Source: JACKLD01 sp049297695 (GTDB lineage Bacteria > Pseudomonadota > Alphaproteobacteria > UBA2136 > UBA6156). From it: a stretch of DNA of 19,318 nucleotides. The stretch is from the NCBI GenBank assembly GCA_049297695.1, contig JBAQUT010000051.1, positions 1-19,318 on the forward strand. The letters run 5' to 3'. How positions within the stretch are numbered: position 1 is the first letter of the stretch; each line of letters begins with the position of its first letter. A model generated the notes under the pieces. It was not told the DNA's origin, did not search any database, and saw nothing but the letters and a program-made list of their open reading frames with translations. The position numbers and the translations under genes are program-made. Shown here piece by piece: positions 13,466-19,318 of this stretch.

Positions 13466-14380
13466 ATGTCCCTCATCACCGCCACCACCCTCACCAAAAC
13501 CTACACCAGCAAAGGCGGCAAGCCCGTGCAGGCCGTGCGCGGCATCACGTTTGCGGTGGAGCAAGGCACTTGCACAGGCCTGTTGGGCCCCAACGGCGCG
13601 GGCAAAAGCACCACCATGAAAATGCTCATGGGCCTCACCCGCAAAACCTCCGGCTCCCTCACCATTTTTGGCACCGATACCGAAGAACTCACCCGCGAGC
13701 AACGTACCCGCATCAGCCTGGTGCCGCAAGACGATAACCTAGACCCCGACCTCACGGTCTCGGAAAACCTGTTCGTCTACGGCCTCTTTTTCGGCATCAG
13801 CCGTGCGGTGTTGAAAGACCGCGTCCCCCAACTTCTGGGCTACATGCAACTAGAAGACAAAGCCCACGCCCGCGTCAACCAACTCAGCGGAGGCATGAAA
13901 CGCCGCCTCACCATCGCCCGCGCGCTCATCAACGACCCCGACCTCATCATCATGGACGAACCCACCACGGGGCTGGATCCCCAAGCCCGCGTGATGATCT
14001 GGCAACGGATTTTGGAACTCAAAAAGCAAGGCAAAACCATCCTTCTCACCACCCACTACATGGACGAAGCCCAACGCCTGTCCGATCATATCATCCTCAT
14101 CGACAACGGCACGGTGCTGGACGAAGGCACGCCCCAACAACTCATCACCCGCCACACCAAACCCCACGTGTTCGATGTCACCAAACCCATCCCCGCAAGC
14201 CTCACCACACTCAAACTAGGCGCCTACGAAAGCGAAGATCTCGGCGACAGCATGCTGTACTACGTGGAGGACGCCACCCCCTTCCGCAAACTCCTGCCCG
14301 AAGACACCACCTACCTCCACCGCCCCAGCAACATGGAAGACGTGTTCCTCAAACTCACCGGCCGGAAGCTAAGGGAGTAA
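13466..14380 (+). CDS. ABC transporter ATP-binding protein, NodI type
   Basis: 304-aa cytoplasmic ATPase of an ABC-2 type exporter. Walker A GPNGAGKST (41-49), Q-loop VPQDD (Q88), signature LSGGM (140-144), Walker B LIIMDEP (D164, E165), D-loop GLDPQ and H-loop TTH (H197) are all intact. The C-terminal extension ends in EDVFLKLTGRKLRE, typical of the NodI/drug-export branch. The substrate is unknown. Nodulation-factor export is the namesake function, but non-rhizobial relatives are widespread. Followed after 3 bp by the first permease. No Shine-Dalgarno sequence stands before the ATG; tandem octamers occupy that spot. Confidence 0.92.
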   Translation: MSLITATTLTKTYTSKGGKPVQAVRGITFAVEQGTCTGLLGPNGAGKSTTMKMLMGLTRKTSGSLTIFGTDTEELTREQRTRISLVPQDDNLDPDLTVSENLFVYGLFFGISRAVLKDRVPQLLGYMQLEDKAHARVNQLSGGMKRRLTIARALINDPDLIIMDEPTTGLDPQARVMIWQRILELKKQGKTILLTTHYMDEAQRLSDHIILIDNGTVLDEGTPQQLITRHTKPHVFDVTKPIPASLTTLKLGAYESEDLGDSMLYYVEDATPFRKLLPEDTTYLHRPSNMEDVFLKLTGRKLRE

Positions 14381-14383
14381 GCT

Positions 14384-15154
14384 ATGTTGCAAAGCTTATA
14401 TCCCGCCCTCATCGTCGCCTACCGCCAATTCCTCAGCTGGCGCACCAACTGGCGTACGTTTTTGCTGTTGCGGTTGCTAGAGCCCATGATTTTCTTCTAC
14501 GGCATCGGCATCGGGTTCGGTAAGTTTGTGAACGACATGCAAGGCGTCCCCTATATGACATTTCTGCTTCCTGGCAGCGTGTGCATGACAGCCATGTTTT
14601 CAGGCTTGTTCGAAGGCACCCACAATGCCTACTCCCGCGCCTACATGCAACGCACATGGTTCAGCTTTTTGGCTACTCCCACACGGATTCACCATATTCT
14701 CGCGGGCGAACTTGGCTTCCACAATTTCAAAATGCTCATCTCCGCCACCTTGCTTATCTGTGCAGGCCTCATCGTGGGGGTCAAACTGGCACCCGTGGGC
14801 ACGCTGTTGGCCATTCCGTTCGTGCTGCTCACCACCACCAGCGTGGCCGCCGTGGGGTATCTGTACATGAGCTTTGTCAAATCCATGGGCGATTTCGATT
14901 ACATGTGGGCCTTGGTCATGACCCCCATGATGGTGTTTTCCGGCGCCATGGTGGATGTCTCCGTCTATCCCGAAGTCATCCAAGGACTCGCCCACATCAT
15001 GCCTCTGTACCATGGCCTCCAAATCGTCCGCCCCCTCATGCTCGGCACGGCCGATTTTTCCCAAGTCGCCCTCCACGGCACCATTCTTGTGGCCATCACG
15101 GTGCTCTGCCTCTGGCTTGCCCACCACCGCCTCACCCGTGCTATACTGGCCTAA
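14384..15154 (+). CDS. ABC-2 type permease, NodJ type (first)
   Basis: 256-aa inner-membrane protein with about six hydrophobic segments, among them FLLLRLLEPMIFFYGIGIGF, FLLPGSVCMTAMFSGLF, the long stretch around 120-165, YMWALVMTPMMVFSGAMV and a C-terminal VAITVLCLWLAHHRL. The E-P in the first segment and the FSG-near-YP region match ABC-2 permeases paired with NodI-like ATPases. GGGAG stands 7 bases before the ATG, 3 bp after the ATPase stop, so the two are one transcript. It probably forms the membrane channel as a homodimer or with the second permease. Confidence 0.9.
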   Translation: MLQSLYPALIVAYRQFLSWRTNWRTFLLLRLLEPMIFFYGIGIGFGKFVNDMQGVPYMTFLLPGSVCMTAMFSGLFEGTHNAYSRAYMQRTWFSFLATPTRIHHILAGELGFHNFKMLISATLLICAGLIVGVKLAPVGTLLAIPFVLLTTTSVAAVGYLYMSFVKSMGDFDYMWALVMTPMMVFSGAMVDVSVYPEVIQGLAHIMPLYHGLQIVRPLMLGTADFSQVALHGTILVAITVLCLWLAHHRLTRAILA

Positions 15155-15180
15155 TGTATTAAAGTATAAGAGGTAACGGG

Positions 15181-15246
15181 GGGTTAAGGGGGCACAGCCC
15201 CCTTACGACGCAGTCGTCATTGCGAGCGCAGCGCGGCAATCTCCCA
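15181..15246 (+). repeat. Dispersed triple-hairpin repeat, copy 3
   Basis: Same layout as the repeat at 1-65. TAAGGGGGC/GCCCCCTTA (85-93 with 97-105 of 15100s, loop ACA), ACGAC/GTCGT (15205-15209 with 15213-15217, loop GCA), and ATTGCGAGC against GCGCGGCAAT (15219-15227 with 15231-15240, loop GCA). Relative to copy 1, ATGGC/GCCAT has become ATTGC/GCAAT and the first stem has gained one G-C pair: both arms change together, so pairing is preserved. It sits in the 144-bp gap between the two permease genes. Confidence 0.8.
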
Positions 15247-15298
15247 ACCCTACTTAACCCCATGACAACCTCTCTTCAAACAAGGTATATATAACCCC

Positions 15299-16075
15299 AT
15301 GCTCCCCAACCCCGCCCACGTCCGCCTCCTCCTCATCCGCTTCTGGTACGAATACCGGCAGGTCTGGAATACCTTGTTGTTGCGCGATTTTTTGGATCGG
15401 CTCATCTACCTCCTCGCCTTCGGCTTCGGTATGGGCGGCGTCATGGCCGCCAGCCACAACAACAACTACATGGCGTTTTTGGTGCCGGGCATCGCCAGCG
15501 CCACAGGGGCATTCGTCATCACACTGGCCATGACATTCGGCGTGTACGAACGCGCCATCAGCACCCGCCAATGGCAAGCATGGCTCGCCACGCCCATCCG
15601 CCTTCCCAGCATCCTGTTGGCCGAGCTCACCTACGCCAGCCTCCGCGCCATGCCTAGCGTGCTCATTCTCCTCGTGTTAGCTGTTTTCTGGCTCAAGGCC
15701 GTCCCCAGCATCACCGGCGCCCTCCTCAGCCTCCCCATCCTGTTTCTGGCCAACCTCGCCATGGGGGCTGTGGCCTTGTGCTTCACATCGCACATCCACC
15801 GCACACTCCATTTCGCCTACGTGTCCACGCTCTGGACAACCCCCATGTTCCTCTTCGGCGGCACATTTTTCGATATCACCCACGCCCCCACCCCCATGCA
15901 ATACCTTAGCCAAATCTTCCCCCTCACCCACGTGCTGGCCCTCACCCGCCCCCTCATGCTGGGCGAATCCATCCCCCTCGCCACCACCGCCACCAGCCTC
16001 GGCATTCTCGTCACCCTCTTCCTCGGCGGCTTTGCCTACGCCAACCACCAATTCCGCAAACGCCTATTCGATTAA
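15299..16075 (+). CDS. ABC-2 type permease, NodJ type (second)
   Basis: 258-aa polytopic membrane protein of the same family as the preceding permease but clearly diverged. Segments include LIYLLAFGFGMGGVMAA, MAFLVPGIASATGAFVITLAMT, PSVLILLVLAVFWL, LLSLPILFLANLAMGAVALCF and ATSLGILVTLFLGGFAYA. It has the family's FLFGGTFFDI near a PL-x-H-x-L region. One ATPase with two permeases suggests a heterodimeric exporter. The repeat in the gap separates the genes; an ATGACA/TATATA pair (18-bp spacer, about 15261-15290) might be a separate promoter but would leave almost no leader. The stop overlaps the next start by one base (TAATG). Confidence 0.9.
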   Translation: MLPNPAHVRLLLIRFWYEYRQVWNTLLLRDFLDRLIYLLAFGFGMGGVMAASHNNNYMAFLVPGIASATGAFVITLAMTFGVYERAISTRQWQAWLATPIRLPSILLAELTYASLRAMPSVLILLVLAVFWLKAVPSITGALLSLPILFLANLAMGAVALCFTSHIHRTLHFAYVSTLWTTPMFLFGGTFFDITHAPTPMQYLSQIFPLTHVLALTRPLMLGESIPLATTATSLGILVTLFLGGFAYANHQFRKRLFD

Positions 16076-16338
16076 TGTATCACGTTTACTTTATCCGCTC
16101 CCTTGCCATCCCCAATCTCCGCTATAAGGGGTTCACAGAAGACGATCCTCACGACCGCCTCCGTGAACACAACGGCAACCACCACGGCTTCACGGCAGGT
16201 AAAGGCCCATGGGAACTGGTTTCCTACGTAACGTTCAAACACAAAAAAACTGCCCTCCAATTTGAAAAATATGTTAAACAAGGTTCAGGTTGGGCCGTAG
16301 CCATCAAACGATTCTACGGTGAAGACGATAACAACTAG
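16075..16338 (+). CDS. GIY-YIG nuclease superfamily protein
   Basis: 87-aa single-domain member of the small GIY-YIG group (YhbQ/UPF0213 type). Motif one is HVYFIRS in place of GIY, motif two RYKGFTED in place of YIG. The catalytic arginine is in DRLREHN, and the domain closes with GPWELVSYVTF and ALQFEKYVKQGSG, as in this group. The Gly-to-Lys change inside YIG raises doubt about nuclease activity. It overlaps the stop of the second permease by one base, so translation is coupled although the functions seem unrelated. Confidence 0.85.
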   Translation: MYHVYFIRSLAIPNLRYKGFTEDDPHDRLREHNGNHHGFTAGKGPWELVSYVTFKHKKTALQFEKYVKQGSGWAVAIKRFYGEDDNN

Positions 16339-16340
16339 GG

Positions 16341-16405
16341 CCGCGCAGCGAATGATGACCAGCGAAGCTGGCCCTGCGAAGCCCTCTTGAGGGGCGTAGC
16401 AGGGT
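16341..16405 (+). repeat. Paired-hairpin repeat, family 2, copy 2
   Basis: Begins 2 bp after the stop of the GIY-YIG gene. It contains CCAGC-GAA-GCTGG (16359-16371) and then CCCTGC (16372-16377) pairing with GCAGGG (16399-16404) around GCCCTC/GAGGGGC. Compare 12533-12598, which has a CCCAGC hairpin followed by a CTGCTA-to-TAGCAG hairpin enclosing AGCCCCTTAGGG. The right arm holds the probable dnaQ ribosome site GAGGGG and reaches the GTG start. Confidence 0.65.
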
Positions 16406-17081
16406 GAGCAGAGAGATTATCTTAGATACGGAAACCACCGGCTTCGGCGCCGAAGACAACCGCATTCTGGAAATCGGTTGTGTCGAGATGGTGGGCAAAA
16501 TCCCCACCGGCCGCGTGTTCCACCACTACCTGAACCCCGAACGCCCCATCGACCCCGGCAGCATCCGCATCCACGGCATTACGGACGATAAAGTGAAGGA
16601 CGCCCCCCTCTTCCACCACATCGCCCAAGCGTTCCTCGAGTTTATGGCCGATAGCCCGCTAGTAGCCCACAACGCCGAGTTTGATGTATCGTTCATCAAC
16701 GCCGAGCTTACCCGTGCGGGCTTCCCCACCCTGGCCAACCAAGCTATTGATACCCTCGCCATCGCCAAACACAAGCTCCCCGGCCAACGGCATAACTTGG
16801 ATGCCCTCTGCCGCCATTATAACGTGGATAACTCCGCCCGCACCACCCACGGCGCCTTGCTAGACGCCCAACTGCTGGCCGAGGTGTACGTGGAGCTGAC
16901 GGGAGGCCTCCAAGCCACCATGGACCTCACCGCCACCGTCACCGAAACCATCACCCTCACCACCGTGCAAACCTCCCCCACATCCTCTCCCGTCATTCTC
17001 GCCACCGAAGACGAATGCTCCGCCCACAAAGCATTTCTGGAAAAACACATCCCCAAATCCCCGTGGCTCACCTCCGAATAA
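16404..17081 (+). CDS. dnaQ: DNA polymerase III epsilon subunit (3'-5' proofreading exonuclease)
   Basis: Proofreading nuclease of the replicative polymerase; binds the alpha and theta subunits. The DEDDh active site is complete: D8 and E10 in ILDTETTG, D94 in AHNAEFDVSF, H149 and D154 in THGALLDAQLL. Length 225 aa matches bacterial epsilon, with a Thr-rich linker (about 170-200) before the C-terminal polymerase-binding tail. The start is GTG at 16404: the frame has no other usual start codon upstream back to a TGA at 16356, and GAGGGG lies 9 bases before it. Both sit inside a hairpin repeat. Confidence 0.93.
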   Translation: MSREIILDTETTGFGAEDNRILEIGCVEMVGKIPTGRVFHHYLNPERPIDPGSIRIHGITDDKVKDAPLFHHIAQAFLEFMADSPLVAHNAEFDVSFINAELTRAGFPTLANQAIDTLAIAKHKLPGQRHNLDALCRHYNVDNSARTTHGALLDAQLLAEVYVELTGGLQATMDLTATVTETITLTTVQTSPTSSPVILATEDECSAHKAFLEKHIPKSPWLTSE

Positions 17082-17088
17082 CCCCATT

Positions 17089-17119
17089 CCTTAAACACCT
17101 TTTCTTTTTAAGGTAGAAT
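17089..17119 (+). promoter_or_regulatory. Weak promoter with inverted repeat
   Basis: TTAAAC (17091-17096), 17-bp spacer, TAGAAT (17114-17119), about 50 bp upstream of the small gene at 17169. CCTTAAA (17089-17095) and TTTAAGG (17107-17113) are perfect inverted repeats spanning the spacer; they could be an operator or the dnaQ terminator stem. Confidence 0.35.
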
Positions 17120-17168
17120 CCCTCAATCCTATCACCTAATCTCCCTCCATCAATAACTGGAGATTCCT

Positions 17169-17387
17169 ATGACCTACATGCCCTCAAAACCAACCCCTCC
17201 TTCCGTAGTCCGTGCCATCCACATAGCGGGTCAGTTTCCACAGGCTACATGCCTTCAAACCTATGCTTTGGGACTTATAACTCGTTTCAATCTTACCGAA
17301 GAAAAAGCGAAGGCCGAAGCCCAAAAACGGTGCGGAACCCTCTGCCCAGCCACCCAGAAACTCATGCCCGAACGTTCTCCTCTCTAA
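17169..17387 (+). CDS. Small protein of unknown function
   Basis: 72 aa, starting MTYMPSKPTPPSVVRAI. GGAGA stands 5 bases before the ATG. The protein is probably soluble and partly helical, with an amphipathic EEKAKAEAQKRCG segment and three cysteines (in ATCLQ, KRCGT and LCPAT). Base composition is more AT-rich than dnaQ, like the facing gene. Its last 26 bp overlap the end of the convergent gene at 17362-18099. Good ribosome site, a possible promoter upstream and an ordinary amino-acid composition support it; no family recognised. Confidence 0.55.
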   Translation: MTYMPSKPTPPSVVRAIHIAGQFPQATCLQTYALGLITRFNLTEEKAKAEAQKRCGTLCPATQKLMPERSPL

Positions 17388-18099
17388 CGCTGCATTCTTG
17401 AAGTGTTGTATTAGAAAAATACGGTACAACTGGAAAAGTCTTCATCTTGGCCACATAACCAAGCACGTGGTTCTGAAAAAGTGGCCCTAACACAGGGTAA
17501 GCTATTGTTAGTTTTTCTTGGGTTTTTTCTTCATCTCCACCACACAACTCCCACACAGCCCAATAATGGGCAACCATTTCGGCCATGGCTTCTTCCTGTA
17601 TGGCAGATGTTCCTAAACGCCGATAAATTTTCTGATTCACATGGCGCAACAAATCCCATGCACACGGATGCAATCCCGTCGTTGCATCCAAACGGAACTT
17701 ATCCATCCGCATTCGGGATAACTCTTTCTTCACACCCTCTGTCCATGCAGGTGTCTGGCTGAAAAACGTGAACATTCCCCATATACGCGAAAGTTTATGT
17801 CCAATCTCATGACGTGCCGCATGCCGAAATATATCCGACCTTACGTCGCTCCGAAGCCGTATGTCTAAGGTTTGGATGTTAAAATCACCCAATTCTTTTC
17901 TCTCGAAGCCAAGACTTTTCGCCGAACCTAAAACAACCTTACCTTGCTGGTTATCCAAAGTGCCTACAACCCAAGGAGGACTCTGTAACAAAATATCTTC
18001 CAAAGCTTCAAGCGCGGTTACGCTCTGGCGATGCACATACCCACAATGCTCCACACCGTTATCAAGAAGTTTCCAGACATGTTCTCTATGTATACCCAT
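17362..18099 (-). CDS. Putative HExxH zinc metallopeptidase-like protein
   Basis: 245 aa without signal peptide or membrane segment. It has a zincin motif HEIGH (97-101, in AARHEIGHKLSRIWG) and, 70 residues on, EEAMAEMVAHYW (169-180), where a glutamate could be the third zinc ligand. No named peptidase family is recognised, and the substrate is unknown. It is the only minus-strand protein gene in the right half, is AT-rich compared with dnaQ and hrcA, and overlaps the end of the small gene at 17169: signs of insertion between dnaQ and hrcA. The ATG at 18099 lacks a good ribosome site. TTGACG (18130-18135) and TATGGG (18106-18111), 18 bp apart on the minus strand, might be its promoter, with a start almost at the ATG. 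Confidence 0.7.
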   Translation of the reverse strand: MGIHREHVWKLLDNGVEHCGYVHRQSVTALEALEDILLQSPPWVVGTLDNQQGKVVLGSAKSLGFERKELGDFNIQTLDIRLRSDVRSDIFRHAARHEIGHKLSRIWGMFTFFSQTPAWTEGVKKELSRMRMDKFRLDATTGLHPCAWDLLRHVNQKIYRRLGTSAIQEEAMAEMVAHYWAVWELCGGDEEKTQEKLTIAYPVLGPLFQNHVLGYVAKMKTFPVVPYFSNTTLQECSVREENVRA

Positions 18100-18144
18100 A
18101 AAGTACCCATATCAGCCCTCTCTCATATTCGTCAACACTTCTTG

Positions 18145-18171
18145 TTATCACTCACTTGACATGAGTGCCAA
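18145..18171 (+). promoter_or_regulatory. CIRCE operator (HrcA binding site)
   Basis: TTATCACTC (18145-18153), nine bases, GAGTGCCAA (18163-18171). The consensus is TTAGCACTC-N9-GAGTGCTAA; 16 of 18 bases match and the spacing is exact. HrcA, encoded 19 bp downstream, is the known CIRCE repressor. The hrcA -35 box lies within the CIRCE spacer, so bound HrcA would exclude RNA polymerase. Confidence 0.85.
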
Positions 18172-18184
18172 GCCCCCGTATAAG
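18156..18184 (+). promoter_or_regulatory. hrcA promoter, possibly also heat-shock sigma
   Basis: TTGACA (18156-18161), 17-bp spacer, TATAAG (18179-18184): eleven of twelve consensus bases. The same stretch reads CTTGAC, 13 bases, CCCCGTAT, close to the sigma32 pattern CTTGAA/CCCCATNT. Transcription is expected at about 18190, the first base of the hrcA start codon. Confidence 0.75.
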
Positions 18185-18189
18185 GGGTC

Positions 18190-19239
18190 ATGGTCAAAGC
18201 AACACCCGCCCCCGAAATCTCCCCCCGCGCCGCGCAAGTGCTGGCCGACGTGGTGGAAACCTACGGCCAACATGGCGAGCCCGTGGGCAGCAAAGCGCTT
18301 GTGGAGAGCGGCCACTACAGCATCTCTGGCGCCAGCATCCGCAACGCCATGCAAGATTTAGAAGCCGCAGGCCTCATCAAAAGCCCCCACACCAGCGCAG
18401 GCCGCGTGCCTACGGAAGATGGCTTTCGCTACTACGCCCAAAATCTGGTGCAAGCCGAATCCATCTCCGACACCATGAAAGCCGAACTGGCGGCCCACAT
18501 CACCCCCAGCAAACCCATGGCCATGGTGCTGAAAGACATTTCCTCCACCGTCAGCCAACTCACGGGCTGCGCCAGCATCCTCACCACGCCCCAACGTCAG
18601 GATGACTTGCTGGAACACATGGATTTCATCCGCCTCACGGGCGAGCGCGTGCTGGTGGTCATGGTCAGCAAAACGGGCGAGATTGAAAACCGGATTATCG
18701 AAGTCCCCGCCTTCATCGGCACCGATGATTTACACCGCGCCGCCCGTAACCTGAAACCCCTGCTGGCAGGCCAAACACTGGAAGCCGCCCGCAACCAGCT
18801 GGTAAGCGCCTTGGCCGACCAAAAAGTAGCCGTCAACCGCATGATTGACGACATGATGGCCACCGCCCAGCAATGGGGCCAACCCACCATATCCGATGGC
18901 GCCATGGTGGTGGCAGGCAGCACCCAACTGTTCCAATACCCCGAGCTGGTACGCGCCCAACTTCAAAAACTGGTGAAGGTGTTTGAAGAAAAACGCCTGC
19001 TTATGGCCTTAGTGGAAGAAGTGAAACAAGGCCCCGGGGTGAAGATTTTCGTGGGGCGGGATGTACCGGTAGAAGGCGCCGAAGATACCGCCGTGGTGGC
19101 CGCCCCCTTTGGCAAAACAGGCAGCACGAATCTTGGCACTTTGGGGGTCATTGGTCCCCTGCGGATGAACTACAAAACCACACTCGGCGTCATCAACACC
19201 ACCACCCAACTTCTCAACCGCATGATGCAGGAAGGATAA
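18190..19239 (+). CDS. hrcA: Heat-inducible transcription repressor HrcA
   Basis: Repressor of class I heat-shock genes (groESL, grpE/dnaK); it needs GroEL to keep its DNA-binding form. 349 aa, full length. The winged-helix N-terminus contains VGSKALVESGHYSISGASIRN and MQDLEAAGLIKSPHTSAGRVPT, with YR-like DGFRYY following. The C-terminal part has the conserved LGVIGPLRMNYKTTLGVINT. The ATG at 18190 has AAGGGG 2-3 bases upstream, unusually close, and the predicted transcription start coincides with the ATG. The next gene starts 5 bp after the stop, as in hrcA-grpE operons. Autoregulated through the CIRCE site. Confidence 0.95.
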   Translation: MVKATPAPEISPRAAQVLADVVETYGQHGEPVGSKALVESGHYSISGASIRNAMQDLEAAGLIKSPHTSAGRVPTEDGFRYYAQNLVQAESISDTMKAELAAHITPSKPMAMVLKDISSTVSQLTGCASILTTPQRQDDLLEHMDFIRLTGERVLVVMVSKTGEIENRIIEVPAFIGTDDLHRAARNLKPLLAGQTLEAARNQLVSALADQKVAVNRMIDDMMATAQQWGQPTISDGAMVVAGSTQLFQYPELVRAQLQKLVKVFEEKRLLMALVEEVKQGPGVKIFVGRDVPVEGAEDTAVVAAPFGKTGSTNLGTLGVIGPLRMNYKTTLGVINTTTQLLNRMMQEG

Positions 19240-19244
19240 CCACC

Positions 19245-19318
19245 ATGACCGACCCCCACACCATCCCCATGCCCCCCGAAGCACCCCGCGAAGCGGATGA
19301 TGCCCAGCCCTCTATGGC
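19245..19318 (+). CDS. grpE: Probable GrpE, N-terminal fragment
   Basis: ATG at 19245 with GGAAGGA about 9 bases upstream, 5 bp after hrcA. The visible 24 residues (MTDPHTIPMPPEAPREADDA and four more) are acidic, proline-rich and low in complexity, like the disordered start of GrpE, the DnaK nucleotide-exchange factor. Identification rests on position after hrcA; the window ends before any conserved domain. Bases 19286-19308 resemble the start of the repeat at 16341 (20 of 23 bases), so part of this N-terminus may derive from a repeat insertion. Confidence 0.55.
   Translation, partial: MTDPHTIPMPPEAPREADDAQPSM

Noticed and set aside
1..19318. CRISPR array, transposase or prophage genes
   Set aside because: No regularly spaced direct repeats with unique spacers and no integrase, transposase or phage structural motif were seen on either strand.

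Overview
This window is a chromosomal housekeeping segment of a moderately GC-rich proteobacterium, most likely an alphaproteobacterium. The evidence for that class is the rpsT-dnaA adjacency, a DksA keeping only one of the four zinc cysteines, a small CHCC zinc-finger protein of the NDUFS6-like type, a DUF971 protein, and the tRNA-Arg(CCG)/dksA and hrcA-grpE arrangements. The assignment rests on gene content and protein motifs only; the species is not identified.

Left part, mostly minus strand (1-8918): dnaN (beta clamp), a histidine phosphatase, recF and gyrB run right to left and end in a SAM methyltransferase. This is the usual dnaN-recF-gyrB replication cluster, but with an AT-rich phosphatase inserted between dnaN and recF and without dnaA beside dnaN. 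A 49-codon membrane peptide lies upstream of dnaN. A plus-strand unit (43-codon upstream ORF plus zinc-finger gene) has a clear sigma70-type promoter. Two adjacent minus-strand thioredoxin-fold genes (DsbA type, CPFC and CGPC) follow.

Right part, mostly plus strand (8950-19318): an aldo/keto-reductase-like gene; rpsT, with a DnaA box inside its promoter; a rho-independent terminator; dnaA; tRNA-Arg(CCG) on the minus strand; dksA; a DUF971 gene; an exported PCu(A)C-like protein; a NodI/NodJ-type ABC exporter with one ATPase and two permeases; a GIY-YIG protein; dnaQ; a small unknown gene; a minus-strand HEIGH metallopeptidase-like gene; and hrcA followed by the first codons of probable grpE. 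The hrcA promoter overlaps a near-perfect CIRCE operator, so HrcA very likely represses its own operon.

The most unusual content lies between and inside the genes. (a) A dispersed repeat is built of consecutive hairpins with GCA-type loops, and two copies show compensatory base changes. (b) A second family of paired hairpins sits directly after stop codons, and one copy covers the dnaQ ribosome binding site and start. (c) Two related tandem-octamer repeats are inserted in frame in recF. (d) About 340 bp between dnaN and the phosphatase hold a chain of hairpins on the plus strand, including a 125-nt nested hairpin with a 16-bp uninterrupted stem. I could not match this to any RNA family I know; it is the best candidate here for an undescribed element. 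No CRISPR array, transposase or prophage gene is visible.
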